Notes: generated from the sequence alone by a model not told the origin. Shown: positions 32,223 through 42,770, counted from the stretch's first letter. The stretch: 60,980 nt of DNA from Mollicutes bacterium (GCA_003553945.1 PWEL01000029.1:1-60980); one strand, 5' to 3'. Made by a program: numbers and translations.

Positions 32223-33521
32223 TTATGCCTCTTCATGACGCACGACATCGAAACGATAGAGCTCACACTGGGCACCTTCAGGAATCCCGGCCTTCCCGCG
32301 TGCAAGCGCGAGCTGTTTCTCGACGGCATCGATGCCCTTAAGATCCGGCAGGAGCACACCCTTGCGCGCACCGGAGACCACCACCACGCCGTAGCGGGAT
32401 GGATCGAGTGATGCTTCATCGGCGGCTTCAAGCGGCGAAAGCACATCCACACTGACGGAAAGTCCGGAAAGCTCCTCGCGTTTGACAGGAGCGAAGCGCG
32501 GATCGTCCTTCGCCGCGGCGAGCGCGTTGTTCTCGATCTCTTCGGCGAGTGTCTCCCTGGTCGGTTCTATCGTACCGATGCAGCCGCGCAGACTCCCCTC
32601 TTTCTTGAGCGTCACGAAACATCCACGGCGCTTTGTAAGAAAATCCGGAAGCCTTCCAGGAAGACGAGGCGCTTCGCCTTCCTCGATATAAGCTCCGATG
32701 ACACGTCTCGCAAGGCGTGTATGCCAGGAGGACACCCGGATGTGTGACGATACAGCGTAGCCCACGCCGAAGGGGCCTTCATAGTTCAGAAGATCGTGGG
32801 TGTGTTCAGCGTCTGCAAGCGCCCCTCCCAGCGTCACCATCGAACGCAGCCCGCATTCTTTCGCATTGCGCACCAGGCGCTTGTTGAATGTCAAGAGCTT
32901 CGAGAACTCACCCTTCTTCAATGCATCTTCGACGCCCGCATCGAATTCAGCGCCGTCCGGATGATGCCCGTGGGGCGCGCCACGTTTCAAGGCATGAGAG
33001 AGGTCGCCGCTCGCCAGGAATACCACGTTCTTGTCGCTTCTTTTGCATGCCGCGGCGATGGCTTCACCAGCTTTCCAATGGTCCTTGAGGGACAGCCCTG
33101 AAATGGAAAGGTGTACAACCTCGTAATCATAGAGCATCTCATCGATATACATCAGGGGAACCAGGGCGCCATGGTCGAGCGTGTCACGGCCTTTTTCAAC
33201 GGTAAGTTTTGCATCACTTAATGCGGATGCAATTCTATCGATAAAATCGCACGCATTCGGAATTTCAAGCGAGACTCCGGCATGGCCGAACATCGCAAAG
33301 TCACCGCTCAATTGCGGTGATTGATTGATATTGAATGCGTCCCTATAGGCGTTCGCATGCGGAGTCATCACCACGATGACATCCGGGTCGAGCAGGGAGA
33401 GCTGTTCAGCCACCTCCCTCATCGCACGTTTCGTAAGAACCGCATCGTCCCCTCTCGAACCACCGATGGCATCGATGACGATGGGTGGGTGCGGCATCAC
33501 CACGCCGCCTAAGAGTCCCAT
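32223..33521 (-). CDS. Fused Memo/LigB-type and AMMECR1-type protein (AmmeMemoRadiSam system A+B)
   Basis: 432 residues. Residues 1-260 are a class III extradiol dioxygenase/Memo fold (MPHPPIVID, VVMTPHANAY, FLASGDLSHAL, HPDGAEFD). Residues 265-432 are AMMECR1 (GCFVTLKKEGSLRGCIG, with LRGCIG as its signature, then DPRFAPVKREEL and SVDVLSP). These two domains and a radical SAM enzyme often occur together as the AmmeMemoRadiSam set, whose job is unknown; no radical SAM partner is seen here except the distant DUF1848 protein. AAAGGAGGG ribosome site. Confidence 0.92.
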   Translation of the reverse strand: MGLLGGVVMPHPPIVIDAIGGSRGDDAVLTKRAMREVAEQLSLLDPDVIVVMTPHANAYRDAFNINQSPQLSGDFAMFGHAGVSLEIPNACDFIDRIASALSDAKLTVEKGRDTLDHGALVPLMYIDEMLYDYEVVHLSISGLSLKDHWKAGEAIAAACKRSDKNVVFLASGDLSHALKRGAPHGHHPDGAEFDAGVEDALKKGEFSKLLTFNKRLVRNAKECGLRSMVTLGGALADAEHTHDLLNYEGPFGVGYAVSSHIRVSSWHTRLARRVIGAYIEEGEAPRLPGRLPDFLTKRRGCFVTLKKEGSLRGCIGTIEPTRETLAEEIENNALAAAKDDPRFAPVKREELSGLSVSVDVLSPLEAADEASLDPSRYGVVVVSGARKGVLLPDLKGIDAVEKQLALARGKAGIPEGAQCELYRFDVVRHEEA

Positions 33522-33631
33522 GCAATCCCTCCTTTTGAATCTATCTACTTATATTGTATCAAGAATACGACAAAAAGCATAAATCCTTTCCCGGCATGCA
33601 TGTGATTTCTCATGAAGAACGCACGGTTTCA

Positions 33632-33640
33632 TGCTATAAT
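33632..33640 (+). promoter_or_regulatory. Extended -10 promoter of the AI-2E permease gene
   Basis: TGC-TATAAT (33632-33640), 33 nt before the ATG at 33673. Confidence 0.6.
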
Positions 33641-33672
33641 GGATGCAAAGCGAGGCAAAAGGGGGACATACC

Positions 33673-34854
33673 ATGAAACGCTTTGAAAAGGAAACGTTAT
33701 TGAAACTATTGCTACTCGTCTCCATCATAACCATCGCCATCATCGGGCTCTATGCCCTCTCCCTAATCTTCTCGGGACTCATCGATAATGTATCCACAGC
33801 GGCGATATCGGTCATCATGCCCTTCTCCATCGCCTTTTTAATAAGTTTCATCATCCATCCTCTCGCCAATATATTCAGAGACCGGATAGGCATCCCTGAG
33901 ACACTCGCCATCATACTTGCAATTACAGTAGGAATCCTCGGCCTTCTCGGCGTCATCACCATCACTGTGGTCTTCATCACCTCTCAGATCGGAAACATCC
34001 TCTCGAGCCTCGTCAACTTCATCGACAACGAAGCCATTGAAAACCTCATCGAAGCCGCCCTCGCAGCCATTAACGATTACCTCGACCGAAGCGACATCAT
34101 CGCAATCATAGAGAATTTCCAGGAAGAGGGGCTCTCGCTTGAACCGCTCGGAGAGCTTATCACCACTGTGTTCTCGACACTCGCCTCAGCTGCGACAAGC
34201 GTCGTCAGCGCAACTTTCACCATCATCCTGACGCCTGTCTTCATGTATTATCTCATCAAAGACCGTAATAAAGTCTTCAGAGGCATCGGAAGAGTCTTCC
34301 CCCCTAATATCCGCCCCCACGCCAAGGCCCTCGCTGTAAGAAGCGACGCCGTCATCCGCAGCTACCTCAAGGGACAGGGGCTTGTCATGATATTCATCGC
34401 TACGTTCTTTATTATAACCTACAGCATCCTCTCCTTCTTCATCCCCGATTTCCACCTCTGGCACGCCATCTTCTTCGCCGTCATCATGGGACTTTTCAGC
34501 ATCATCCCCTATTTAGGGGTATGGATCAGCATCGCAGCGCCCGTCGTCCTGCTTCTCACACTACATCTCGAGCATGGCGAAGACACCTGGATCTACATCA
34601 TCGGCATCGCCATGATCTTCATCCTGAACATCATCGAGGAGATCATCGAGAGCGCCTTCATCCAACCGAACGTGTTCAGCCGGCAGGTGCGCATCCACCC
34701 TCTCGCCGTCCTGGCGAGCTTCCTCTTCTTCGGCGGCATATTCGGACTCGTCGGTGTCATCCTCGCCGTACCGATCGCAGGCACCATCAAGGTCACCTTC
34801 ATCTATTTCAAATCATTGAATCAAGACACGGCATCCAGCAGTGACACCCCATAA
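33673..34854 (+). CDS. AI-2E family transporter (YdiK/PerM-like permease)
   Basis: ATG 33673 after GGGGG at 7 nt. 393 residues with about eight membrane helices in the usual order: two near the N-terminus, a soluble helical part (residues 115-180), then a cluster. The conserved PVFMYYLIKDR, the GLFSIIPYLGVWIS block and the C-terminal RVHPLAVLASFLFFGGIFGLVGVILAVPIAG pattern (here QVRIHPL) are family marks. Members export AI-2 or act as Na+/H+ antiporters; which applies is not known. Own promoter and terminator. Confidence 0.9.
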   Translation: MKRFEKETLLKLLLLVSIITIAIIGLYALSLIFSGLIDNVSTAAISVIMPFSIAFLISFIIHPLANIFRDRIGIPETLAIILAITVGILGLLGVITITVVFITSQIGNILSSLVNFIDNEAIENLIEAALAAINDYLDRSDIIAIIENFQEEGLSLEPLGELITTVFSTLASAATSVVSATFTIILTPVFMYYLIKDRNKVFRGIGRVFPPNIRPHAKALAVRSDAVIRSYLKGQGLVMIFIATFFIITYSILSFFIPDFHLWHAIFFAVIMGLFSIIPYLGVWISIAAPVVLLLTLHLEHGEDTWIYIIGIAMIFILNIIEEIIESAFIQPNVFSRQVRIHPLAVLASFLFFGGIFGLVGVILAVPIAGTIKVTFIYFKSLNQDTASSSDTP

Positions 34855-34857
34855 CAC

Positions 34858-34895
34858 GTACCCTTCGGAGGTCTATCCGGAGGGTTTTTACTTTT
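34858..34895 (+). terminator. Terminator after the AI-2E permease gene
   Basis: CCCTTCGGA-GGTCTA-TCCGGAGGG followed by TTTTTA. Confidence 0.8.
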
Positions 34896-34991
34896 AAAGC
34901 CACGAAACAGATCTCCGGATGGTTTATTAACCACCACTGAGTTGTTAGAATATAAATAGAGACCATGACAAGGCTGCAAGGAGGTGTGTTC

Positions 34992-36128
34992 ATGTACAAC
35001 ATCATCAAGACCCTCGACCACAGTATCTTCACCTCACAGAATGGCCCCTTCATCTCTCTCTATCAACCAGCGCACAGAGGTGCGCCGCAATCGGAGAAGG
35101 ACATCATCCAGTTCAAGAATCTGACCAAGGACATCGAACGCCACCTTGAAGCAAACCATGACAAGGACGCAGTCAAATCAATCCTCGAACCCTTCTATAC
35201 CCTCCGCGAGGACAAGGCGTTCTGGAACAGGACCGCCGACGGCGTGGCAGTCTTCGCGAACCCTGAACACTGTGTCGTGTTCCATTTGAACCATGTCGTA
35301 GAACCCTTCAGCTCGATCGGCGATAATCTCTATCTCATCCCGCTATACTATTCCCGCCAGCTCGTCTACTCCTATCACGTCCTCACTTTGAACAGCGATG
35401 CCTTCGCTCTCTTTGACTGCGACCATGAAAGCTGCCGGAAGATCCGTTTCGACGAGGACACGCCTACCACCAAGGAGGAAGTCGTCGGAACGCCGGATGT
35501 CGAAAGACAGCACACCCATGCCTCCTACGGCGGCGGTGCCATGTATCATGGGCATGATGACGCCAAGGACGATGTTGAAAAGGACATCAAGCGTTTCTTC
35601 AAACATGTCGACGCCTTCGTCTATGATCATTTCTCGAAGCAGGACAAACAGCCCCTCATCCTCTATGCACTCCCCGAACATCAGACGCGGTTCCGCGCAT
35701 TGAGTCAGAACCCGTTCCTTCTCGAAGAAGGCGTGAAGGAATCCGACAACAATGTCGATGAGGACAGGGCCTATCAGAAAGCTTGGAAAATCATGGCGCC
35801 GAAAGTCGACCAATACATCGATAGGCTGACATCCGAATTCCAGGCAGCCAAAGCCAGGGGCAAGGCGAGCGACGATATCACCGACATCGTCAGCCACATC
35901 AAAAGCGGAAGGGTCGAAACCATTCTGATCGAAAAGGACAGGACCCTCCCCGGACTCATAGACATGGAAAAAGGAACCTATGAACCCCATGACGAGACAC
36001 CGCCGATATTCAACGATATCCTGAATCAGATCGCAATCAATGTGAAGGACTACGGCGGGGAGGTCATCATCATCGAGAAAGAAAGGATGCCCACAGACAG
36101 CCCCCTCGCCGCCATCTACCGTTTCTAA
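34992..36128 (+). CDS. Bacterial eRF1-like protein (baeRF family 3)
   Basis: ATG 34992 with AAGGAGG 7 nt upstream; an ATG 27 bp earlier has no ribosome site. 378 residues. The N-terminal LYQPAHRGAPQSEKDIIQFKNL and the middle part with RQLVYSYHVLTLNSDAFALFDC are typical of the baeRF group, which share the fold of archaeal/eukaryotic release factor 1. They are thought to act on stressed ribosomes, but this is a prediction. Monocistronic, with terminator behind. Confidence 0.82.
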   Translation: MYNIIKTLDHSIFTSQNGPFISLYQPAHRGAPQSEKDIIQFKNLTKDIERHLEANHDKDAVKSILEPFYTLREDKAFWNRTADGVAVFANPEHCVVFHLNHVVEPFSSIGDNLYLIPLYYSRQLVYSYHVLTLNSDAFALFDCDHESCRKIRFDEDTPTTKEEVVGTPDVERQHTHASYGGGAMYHGHDDAKDDVEKDIKRFFKHVDAFVYDHFSKQDKQPLILYALPEHQTRFRALSQNPFLLEEGVKESDNNVDEDRAYQKAWKIMAPKVDQYIDRLTSEFQAAKARGKASDDITDIVSHIKSGRVETILIEKDRTLPGLIDMEKGTYEPHDETPPIFNDILNQIAINVKDYGGEVIIIEKERMPTDSPLAAIYRF

Positions 36129-36130
36129 CG

Positions 36131-36160
36131 AAAGAAGCGCAAGAGGCGCTTCTTTTTTAA
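36131..36160 (+). terminator. Terminator after the baeRF gene
   Basis: AGAAGCGC-AAGAG-GCGCTTCT followed by TTTTTT. Confidence 0.85.
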
Positions 36161-36187
36161 ACGGGATACGATTCGCAAGCAAACATT

Positions 36188-36216
36188 TTGCATCGTTCGG
36201 TGAAAAGACATATAAT
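36188..36216 (+). promoter_or_regulatory. Promoter of the MacB-like ABC gene
   Basis: TTGCAT (36188-36193), 17 bp, TATAAT (36211-36216); ATG at 36250. Confidence 0.75.
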
Positions 36217-36249
36217 GAACTATCAATCCCGAAAGAACTAGGTGATACC

Positions 36250-38532
36250 ATGCTCGAACTCAGAAATACCACAAAAAAATACGAAATCGGCTCCTTCAAG
36301 CAAGCCGCGCTCAACGGCGTCGACCTCGCCTTCAAAACCAGGGAGTTCGTCGCCGTGCTGGGTCCGTCCGGTTCGGGAAAGACGACCCTGCTCAACCTGA
36401 TCGGAGGGCTCGACCGCTATGATGAAGGCGACCTGCTGATCGACGGGAAATCGACACGGGAGTTCAGCGACCAGGAATGGGACAGCTACAGGAACCATGA
36501 GATCGGCTTCATCTTCCAGAACTACAATCTGATCTCCCACATCAGCGTCCTCGCCAATGTCGAAATCGGCCTCACACTCACAGGACTCTCCCCGGAGGAA
36601 CGACGGAAACGGTCCGAGGAGGTACTCGGACGCGTCGGGCTCATCGACCATATCCACAAGAAGCCCAATCAACTCTCAGGAGGCCAGATGCAGCGTGTCG
36701 CCATCGCCCGGGCACTGGTCAATGACCCGGAGATCATCCTCGCCGATGAGCCCACGGGCGCCATCGACAACGAGACCAGCCGGCAGATCATGGAACTCAT
36801 CCAGCAGATCGCGAAGGACAAGCTGGTCATCATGGTCACGCACGACGAGGCGGTCGCCAAGGGCTATGCCAACCGCATTGTCTCACTGAGCGACGGCGTC
36901 GTCACCGACGATACGAGACCGCCGGAAGTGACTGTACCGGATAACGGCGCCCTTGCCTTCGACAAGACATCCATGTCTTTCCTGCAGGCGCTCAAGCTCT
37001 CCTTCAGCAACCTCAAGACGAAGAAATTCCGGACGTTGATCACCGCCATCGCCGGATCGATCGGCATCATCGGCGTGGCGCTTGTACTGGCCATCGCCAA
37101 CGGCATGAACAATGAGATCGACGAGCTCGAGCGGACCACGCTCGCCGAGTTCCCCCTGCAGATCGACCCACGACCCATCGATATTGATGCCATGCAGGGC
37201 GGACCATTCGAGAGGCACATGAATGAAGAGGACGCGGCTTTCGATGAAGAGATCATCTATCCCCTTGAACAGGAGTTCGGACCACCCTCGACGCATACCA
37301 ACGACATCGACGACGACTATATGCAACACCTTGAGGCCCTGGACGAATCACTCTACAACGAGATGTCCATATCCTATGATGTGAACATGAATCTCCTCAA
37401 GGACCTCGGTGATGACATCATCAATATCGACACCAACGATATCGGCTTCGATTCCACGCTTTCGGACGAAACGTTCTTCGAAGAGAACTACAACCTCCTC
37501 GCTGGAGACACGCCTGAAGGCAAGAGCGAGCTCCTGCTCATAATCGACAGCCAGAACCGCGTGGATGCAGAGCTTCTAGAAGCGATCGGTCTCGGTGCGG
37601 AGGAAGAGATCCCCTTCGAGACCATGCTCGAATATGACTTCCACATCGCTTATCCAGACGATTATTATATCCAGGACGACAATACCGGACGTTTCGCCCC
37701 CGTACAGGACAAGGATGCACTTATCGGGGAAGACACCCTTGAACTGAACATCACCGGTATCGCCCGTCTTGATGAAGACGCGCCGGGCGGTTTCCTCACC
37801 CCGGGGCTCAAGTACCACCCCGACTTGGAAGAGACCTATCTTGAGAGAGCGAGGACGAGCGATATCGGCGAAGCGCAGCTCGAATCCGATGTCAGTGTCA
37901 TCACCGGACTGCCGCTTTCCGAGAGCGCCAAGGAGGCACTGCTCAAAGAGCTCGGCGTCGACAGCACGCCCGCACAGATCCAAATCTACCCGGTCGATTT
38001 CAGTGCCAAGAACACCATCACTGACCATCTCGACGCGTATAACACTGATAAGGAGGAAGAAGACGAGATCCGCTATACGGACATAGCGTCCATCATCACA
38101 GAACTCAGCGGCGACATCATCGACGGAATCTCCTACGTCCTCGTCGCCTTCAGCGCCATCTCGCTGCTTGTATCCTCCATCATGATCGGCATAATCACCT
38201 ATGTGTCCGTGCTTGAGAGAACCCGGGAGATCGGCATACTCAGAAGTCTCGGTGCGAGAAAAAGGGACATCCTTAGGGTCTTCAACGCAGAGACGACGAT
38301 CATCGGCTTCACGGCCGGCCTCTTTGGCGTATTGATCGCCACCGGGCTCACATTCCCCATCAACCGCCTGATCGCCTATCTTGTCGAGGACCTTGAAAAC
38401 CTTGCCTCCCTACCGCTGTTTGCGGCCGCGGGATTAATCCTCATCAGCATCATCCTCACATTCACAGCCGGATTGATCCCCTCCAGCATAGCTTCCCGCA
38501 AGGATCCGGTCAGCGCACTCAGGGTCGATTGA
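36250..38532 (+). CDS. MacB-like ABC transporter, fused ATPase and FtsX-type permease
   Basis: 760 residues. The ATPase (1-225) has GPSGSGKTT (Walker A), [15 protein letters not shown] and [10 protein letters not shown], all of the LolD/MacB group. A first membrane helix follows near residue 265 ([16 protein letters not shown]), then a large, very acidic extracytoplasmic domain of about 330 residues, and three helices at the C-terminus (620-760) with the FtsX core [19 protein letters not shown]. Such mechanotransmission transporters move lipoproteins, peptides or signals rather than classic substrates. Monocistronic; partner unknown. Confidence 0.9.
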   Translation: MLELRNTTKKYEIGSFKQAALNGVDLAFKTREFVAVLGPSGSGKTTLLNLIGGLDRYDEGDLLIDGKSTREFSDQEWDSYRNHEIGFIFQNYNLISHISVLANVEIGLTLTGLSPEERRKRSEEVLGRVGLIDHIHKKPNQLSGGQMQRVAIARALVNDPEIILADEPTGAIDNETSRQIMELIQQIAKDKLVIMVTHDEAVAKGYANRIVSLSDGVVTDDTRPPEVTVPDNGALAFDKTSMSFLQALKLSFSNLKTKKFRTLITAIAGSIGIIGVALVLAIANGMNNEIDELERTTLAEFPLQIDPRPIDIDAMQGGPFERHMNEEDAAFDEEIIYPLEQEFGPPSTHTNDIDDDYMQHLEALDESLYNEMSISYDVNMNLLKDLGDDIINIDTNDIGFDSTLSDETFFEENYNLLAGDTPEGKSELLLIIDSQNRVDAELLEAIGLGAEEEIPFETMLEYDFHIAYPDDYYIQDDNTGRFAPVQDKDALIGEDTLELNITGIARLDEDAPGGFLTPGLKYHPDLEETYLERARTSDIGEAQLESDVSVITGLPLSESAKEALLKELGVDSTPAQIQIYPVDFSAKNTITDHLDAYNTDKEEEDEIRYTDIASIITELSGDIIDGISYVLVAFSAISLLVSSIMIGIITYVSVLERTREIGILRSLGARKRDILRVFNAETTIIGFTAGLFGVLIATGLTFPINRLIAYLVEDLENLASLPLFAAAGLILISIILTFTAGLIPSSIASRKDPVSALRVD

Positions 38533-38553
38533 AAAAGCCTTCGTCGCTTAATG

Positions 38554-38606
38554 AACTGCACCCCTCCCTTGGACACTAACAATCCAAGAAAGGGGTGCAG
38601 TTTTCA
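38554..38606. terminator. Large imperfect hairpin between convergent genes
   Basis: AACTGCACCCCT (38554-38565) pairs perfectly with AGGGGTGCAGTT (38591-38602), with an inner CTTGGA/TCCAAG pair; TTTTC follows on the plus side. It lies between the ABC gene and the convergent fasciclin gene and probably terminates both. Confidence 0.7.
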
Positions 38607-38628
38607 TATGAAGCATTTTGGTGACTCT

Positions 38629-39792
38629 TTAATCAAAATCATCGACATGTGGCGGAATGAGCACTTCATCGATCGTATGGAGTAAACCGATGTCGTCAAG
38701 CTCATCGCTATAGAGGACGCGGGCATCATTGACATGCAGCGCATCATCGATTACCTCGATGGAGAGTTCCTCGTCGGTGAAGGTGGGAAGTGTCTTCGGC
38801 GCGTTGAGATAAAGCGTGTCCGCTAGATAGGCATCCGGCACAATATGATAGAGAAGCACATCCTGCGCGACATCCATCTCGAGGAATTCCTCGGCGCTCA
38901 TGCCCTCTTCATCAAGGAATTCAGTGAATGCTGTCTCGGATGGGAAGAAGGCCGTGACCTCTCCTCCAGTGATGATATGTGTGAAGACACCGCTCTCTAT
39001 GAGTTCATCGATGAAGGCATCAAGCACCTCGGGGTCTATCGCCTCATCCCCGAGAGCATCCGTCACCGCATCACTCAGGAGTACGGCGTCGATGATGTGC
39101 ACATGGCCATCCGCAGCCTCTCCTTCGAACGGCTCGAAACCCGCGGTGCCGTCAATCCTGAGGTCCCCGTTAACTTCCGTGAAGGCCAAAGTCGCCCCGC
39201 TTTTCGCTTCCAGCGGTTCATCAGTGTCGCTGAGAGCGGCCTTGTCCCATGTCCCTTCCAACATATGACTCTTTATAAATGCCTCGGCGTCGACCGTATC
39301 CTTGAAAGCGTCCTCGTCAGTATTGAAGACGTTGAAAAGAGTCGTGAACGCGTCATCCGTAGGGGCGAAGTAGGTATGGTCCGAAGCGGAGAAATCCTCT
39401 CCGCTCATTTCGAGGAGGGTCGCGAAAGTCGAAAGGGACGCTTGTTGTCCGATGGTTTCCGCGGCACTCGCGGGCGTCACTTTCACCTCGATTTCAGGCG
39501 TGAAGCCATCGAGGTTTCCAGGTTCATCCACATCCCACTCTCCCTCAAGTGTATAAGTCCCGGTCGTGGTTTTGTCATAGTCAGCCTCAGTGGCACTCCA
39601 GTCGACGTCGATCAGTTCACGGCTGTCGTCGGTGAAGTGCACCCGGTTCCTCTCGGGCAACGGGAGGTCATCAAAAGCCGTGTAGCGTTCAACTTCAACG
39701 GGGTTATAGGACGTTATCTCCTCTATTTCACGAGGTTCCTCGCACGCTGCGAATATGAATAGCAATAAGCCTGCGATGAGTATTTTCTTCAT
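38629..39792 (-). CDS. Lipoprotein with two fasciclin (FAS1) domains
   Basis: 387 residues. Lipobox FAAC (Cys17) after MKKILIAGLLLFIFA. Residues about 30-95 look like a Big_4-type Ig fold (YTLEGEW). Two FAS1 domains follow (about 110-240 and 245-385), each with the F-A-P-T/F-F-P-S block (YFAPTDDAFTTL; FFPSETAFTEFL), the HMLEG/HIVPD block and the closing HIIDAVL/HTIDEVL block. FAS1 proteins mediate adhesion. It lies 12 bp after the S9 peptidase gene, same operon. Confidence 0.9.
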   Translation of the reverse strand: MKKILIAGLLLFIFAACEEPREIEEITSYNPVEVERYTAFDDLPLPERNRVHFTDDSRELIDVDWSATEADYDKTTTGTYTLEGEWDVDEPGNLDGFTPEIEVKVTPASAAETIGQQASLSTFATLLEMSGEDFSASDHTYFAPTDDAFTTLFNVFNTDEDAFKDTVDAEAFIKSHMLEGTWDKAALSDTDEPLEAKSGATLAFTEVNGDLRIDGTAGFEPFEGEAADGHVHIIDAVLLSDAVTDALGDEAIDPEVLDAFIDELIESGVFTHIITGGEVTAFFPSETAFTEFLDEEGMSAEEFLEMDVAQDVLLYHIVPDAYLADTLYLNAPKTLPTFTDEELSIEVIDDALHVNDARVLYSDELDDIGLLHTIDEVLIPPHVDDFD

Positions 39793-39804
39793 AATAAATC
39801 CACC

Positions 39805-41787
39805 TCATCCTGTGTAGCGATAGTGCTCGAACCATCCTGTGATCTCTCCGAGCCTTTTAAGGCGCGCCTGAGGGCTACCGGCCCTTGAAAGGCCGTGGCT
39901 CTCGCCCTTGATCCATACGAGCTTCGTCTCCACGCCGCGATATTTGAGGATGGCGAAGAGCTGCTGAGCCTGCTCGATGGGACAGCGGTGGTCCTGATCG
40001 GCATGAATGAAAAGCAGCGGCGTCTTGATCCTGTCGGCGTAGGTGATCGGGGATTGTTTCTTCAAAGCCTCGGGCGTCGAGACCGGGTCGCCGGCCGCCT
40101 GGTCGGATGCGAAGAAGAACCCGATATCCGAGGTGCCGTAGAAGGAATACCAGTTCGCGATCGACCGCTGGGTGACGGCAGCCTTGAAACGGTCGGTATG
40201 GGAGACAATCCAGTTGGTCATGAAGCCGCCGTAGGACCCGCCTGTGACGAACAAATTCTCTGCATCGATGCCGGGATACGCCTCGAGCACAGCATCGGTG
40301 AACGCCATGAGGTCTTCGTAATCAACGGTCCCGTATCTGCCGCGGATGTCCGCAAAAGCGTCCCCCTTGCCGTCCGATCCTCTCGGGTTGGCGTAGAAGA
40401 CGACATACCCCAGATTCACCCAGTACTGCATCTCATGATAGAAGACTTCCCCATACACCGTCTTGGGGCCGCCGTGGATGTCGAGAACCGCAGGAAATGC
40501 CTTATCATGTGTATAATTCTTCGGCAGAAGCACGAACCCCTTGACTGTGTGCTCGCCCCTCTCGATCTCCAAGGGTTGCGGTGTCGCCACGTAACGGTTG
40601 GCGAGGGCTTTTCTATTGAAATTGCTGAGGCGCTTCAGGGAGCCGTCGGTGATACGGTATAGCTCCTGAAGACGCTGATTCTGCATGGCGATCAGCCGTA
40701 TGCCGTCCTGAAAGGGCATGACGCCGTCGATCGAGCCAGGAACCGTCACTACCGTCTCCAGTGAGCCATCGAGACCGAGGGCGAACAGTTCACAGTGATC
40801 ATCGATCGTCGATACGAAATAGAGTCTGTCCCGACGCACGAACGACTGCTCGGACCCAAGCAGACGGGCGTCGGAACCGACAGTATTGCCGATTGACTGT
40901 CCGAACTCCTGAAGCGGTTTCAACGCGCCGTCTTCAACGGTGAAGAAGTCGGGATTCTCATTGACCCCGTAGGACTTCATGTCCTTCGCGGCGACGACGA
41001 GGGTGCCACCGAGCTCAGCGAGCAGGGAGACGGCATAATCCTTCTCCTCATAAAGCGCTTCATGCGTACCCTCCGCTATATCGTAGGCATAGATGTTCGT
41101 CGTCATGGTCATGACGCCCTCTTTTTCCTTGCCGGTATAATAGAGTATCCGCTGGTCCTTGGAAAAAGCATGATTCTCCACTGCGAAGGATTTCTTGAAA
41201 AGACGCGTCGTCTCCTCGCGTCTTATATCATAGATGAAGAACTGCCGGTGCTTGTTCGCGACGAAGTTCTGGCCATCGAAATAGTAGGGAATCTCCTCGA
41301 TATCCTCGAAGGCCTTCTCCCGCTTCTTCTCTTTCAAATACGCCTTGCGCTCCTCTTCGGTGCCTTCATAGAGCACATGGTCCTTCTTGTCCATCTGCGC
41401 GGAAAGAAGCACGCGTTCTTCGTCGATGCGGGCCTCGATCTTCGCGGGGAAGGGCAGATAGAAGGCCGGTTTCAGATTCCTTTCGTCGATATCGTAGGTA
41501 TAGAAGCGCTGGCGGAAATCCTCCTCGAGCGCCTTCTTCTCGGACTTGTTCTTCTGATAATTGATGAGGAGCGTTGTCTCATCGAGAAAACAGAAATTCT
41601 GATTCTTCTTCAGGTTCAACCGTCGCTCGATGCGCTCACCATCACCGATGTGAAGCGTGTGATGGTACGTGTTCGCTTCTTCCTTTGCCTCTGAAGCGAG
41701 CAAAGCGTAACGGCTCTCCTCCGGGGACGCTTTGAGCGCTCCTAAGAAGGTGAAATCCAGAAATGCGTCCTTTGTGATCTTTTCCAT
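39805..41787 (-). CDS. S9 family serine peptidase (acylaminoacyl/oligopeptidase type)
   Basis: 660 residues. A beta-propeller-like N-terminal part (1-400) precedes the alpha/beta hydrolase with LDIHGGPKTVYGEVF, nucleophile in TGGSYGGFMT, the acid in FIHADQDHRCP and the His in KGESHGLSR. No signal peptide, so cytoplasmic peptide hydrolysis is likely. ATG 41787 with GAGG 8 nt upstream. The downstream fasciclin lipoprotein is co-transcribed. Confidence 0.92.
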   Translation of the reverse strand: MEKITKDAFLDFTFLGALKASPEESRYALLASEAKEEANTYHHTLHIGDGERIERRLNLKKNQNFCFLDETTLLINYQKNKSEKKALEEDFRQRFYTYDIDERNLKPAFYLPFPAKIEARIDEERVLLSAQMDKKDHVLYEGTEEERKAYLKEKKREKAFEDIEEIPYYFDGQNFVANKHRQFFIYDIRREETTRLFKKSFAVENHAFSKDQRILYYTGKEKEGVMTMTTNIYAYDIAEGTHEALYEEKDYAVSLLAELGGTLVVAAKDMKSYGVNENPDFFTVEDGALKPLQEFGQSIGNTVGSDARLLGSEQSFVRRDRLYFVSTIDDHCELFALGLDGSLETVVTVPGSIDGVMPFQDGIRLIAMQNQRLQELYRITDGSLKRLSNFNRKALANRYVATPQPLEIERGEHTVKGFVLLPKNYTHDKAFPAVLDIHGGPKTVYGEVFYHEMQYWVNLGYVVFYANPRGSDGKGDAFADIRGRYGTVDYEDLMAFTDAVLEAYPGIDAENLFVTGGSYGGFMTNWIVSHTDRFKAAVTQRSIANWYSFYGTSDIGFFFASDQAAGDPVSTPEALKKQSPITYADRIKTPLLFIHADQDHRCPIEQAQQLFAILKYRGVETKLVWIKGESHGLSRAGSPQARLKRLGEITGWFEHYRYTG

Positions 41788-41889
41788 AAGACATCCTCTC
41801 TCGTTTAATTGTCGGACAGGCCGAAGCCATCCTTATGAATATACCCTTCATAGGGGTACTATCTTTCAATATAACATGCGTGGCAGGCA

Positions 41890-42744
41890 TTATTCATTCC
41901 GGAATGCACTATTTTCAACCGCCGCGTCCAAAAAACGAAGAAACCGCTTCTCGATATCATCGTTGATCGCCTCGCCGATGGTCTTCAATGACGTTTCCTT
42001 CGCCCAGTCTTCGATGAAGGTCAGCCCGAGATAGTATCCCAGGTCGCTTTGTCCCAGCAGGGAATGCCAGTCCCCGTAGAAATCATCCGTCCTCTTCTCT
42101 TTGGCGATCCTTTCTCTGAAGACGGCGGCGATTTCTTCCTGGTGCGCCTCGCACCAAAACAGCCATTCCGTCCCACGCATGTTGCGGGAGGTCATTCTCT
42201 GAGCAGCAAATTCAGCGAACCCCTCGATATAGAGCCGCATGACGGAATAGCGGCGGCCTGCATACTCATCGAGCCACCTCGCCCTCAACGCTTCATGTGC
42301 GGCATGCGCCAGTTCATGCGCGAGCAGGGGGAGCATGCGGCTTTTCTTCCACCAGCCGAGCTCGATGATCTTCTCCACGCCGATCAATACATGATTGATG
42401 CCCCGGACCTTCGTCATCCACCCCGCCCCGTTGCAGAGGCCGAGATAGAAGACCACACGTATTTCCGGACTGTCAAAGAGCGCCGTAAAGCTCTCTTCAA
42501 GTTCCCGGAGACTGAAAAGGAAATTATCATGGGCCTCATCGATGAGGTCCTCTCGGGAGAGCGCCTTTTGGATGACGGGAAAGCAGTCCCGATCGAAATC
42601 ATAGATGGACGCATCGCGGATGAGGTGTCTCGCGAGGCCTTCATCGTTCATATAGCGTCTCCAGCTTGTCATGAACGCATCAGGTGAAGCGTCATCGAGC
42701 GTAGCGATGCCGGGGTGAAGATCGATAAGTGTCAAAGCGGTCAT
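41890..42744 (-). CDS. Putative zinc metallopeptidase (HExxH; DUF2268-like)
   Basis: 284 residues. HELAH (about residue 142) is an HExxH zinc site, followed about 30 residues on by EGFAEFAA, a plausible third ligand (gluzincin-like). This layout resembles DUF2268 predicted Zn-proteases. No signal peptide. It lies 26 bp downstream of a small membrane protein gene, same direction. Substrate unknown. Confidence 0.72.
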   Translation of the reverse strand: MTALTLIDLHPGIATLDDASPDAFMTSWRRYMNDEGLARHLIRDASIYDFDRDCFPVIQKALSREDLIDEAHDNFLFSLRELEESFTALFDSPEIRVVFYLGLCNGAGWMTKVRGINHVLIGVEKIIELGWWKKSRMLPLLAHELAHAAHEALRARWLDEYAGRRYSVMRLYIEGFAEFAAQRMTSRNMRGTEWLFWCEAHQEEIAAVFRERIAKEKRTDDFYGDWHSLLGQSDLGYYLGLTFIEDWAKETSLKTIGEAINDDIEKRFLRFLDAAVENSAFRNE

Positions 42745-42770
42745 GGTGTCAACTCCTCATAGTCATTACG

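Noticed and set aside
34186-37329. Long acidic minus-strand frames opposite the AI-2E, baeRF and ABC genes
   Set aside because: They arise from the codon use of the plus-strand genes; no start signals or motifs.
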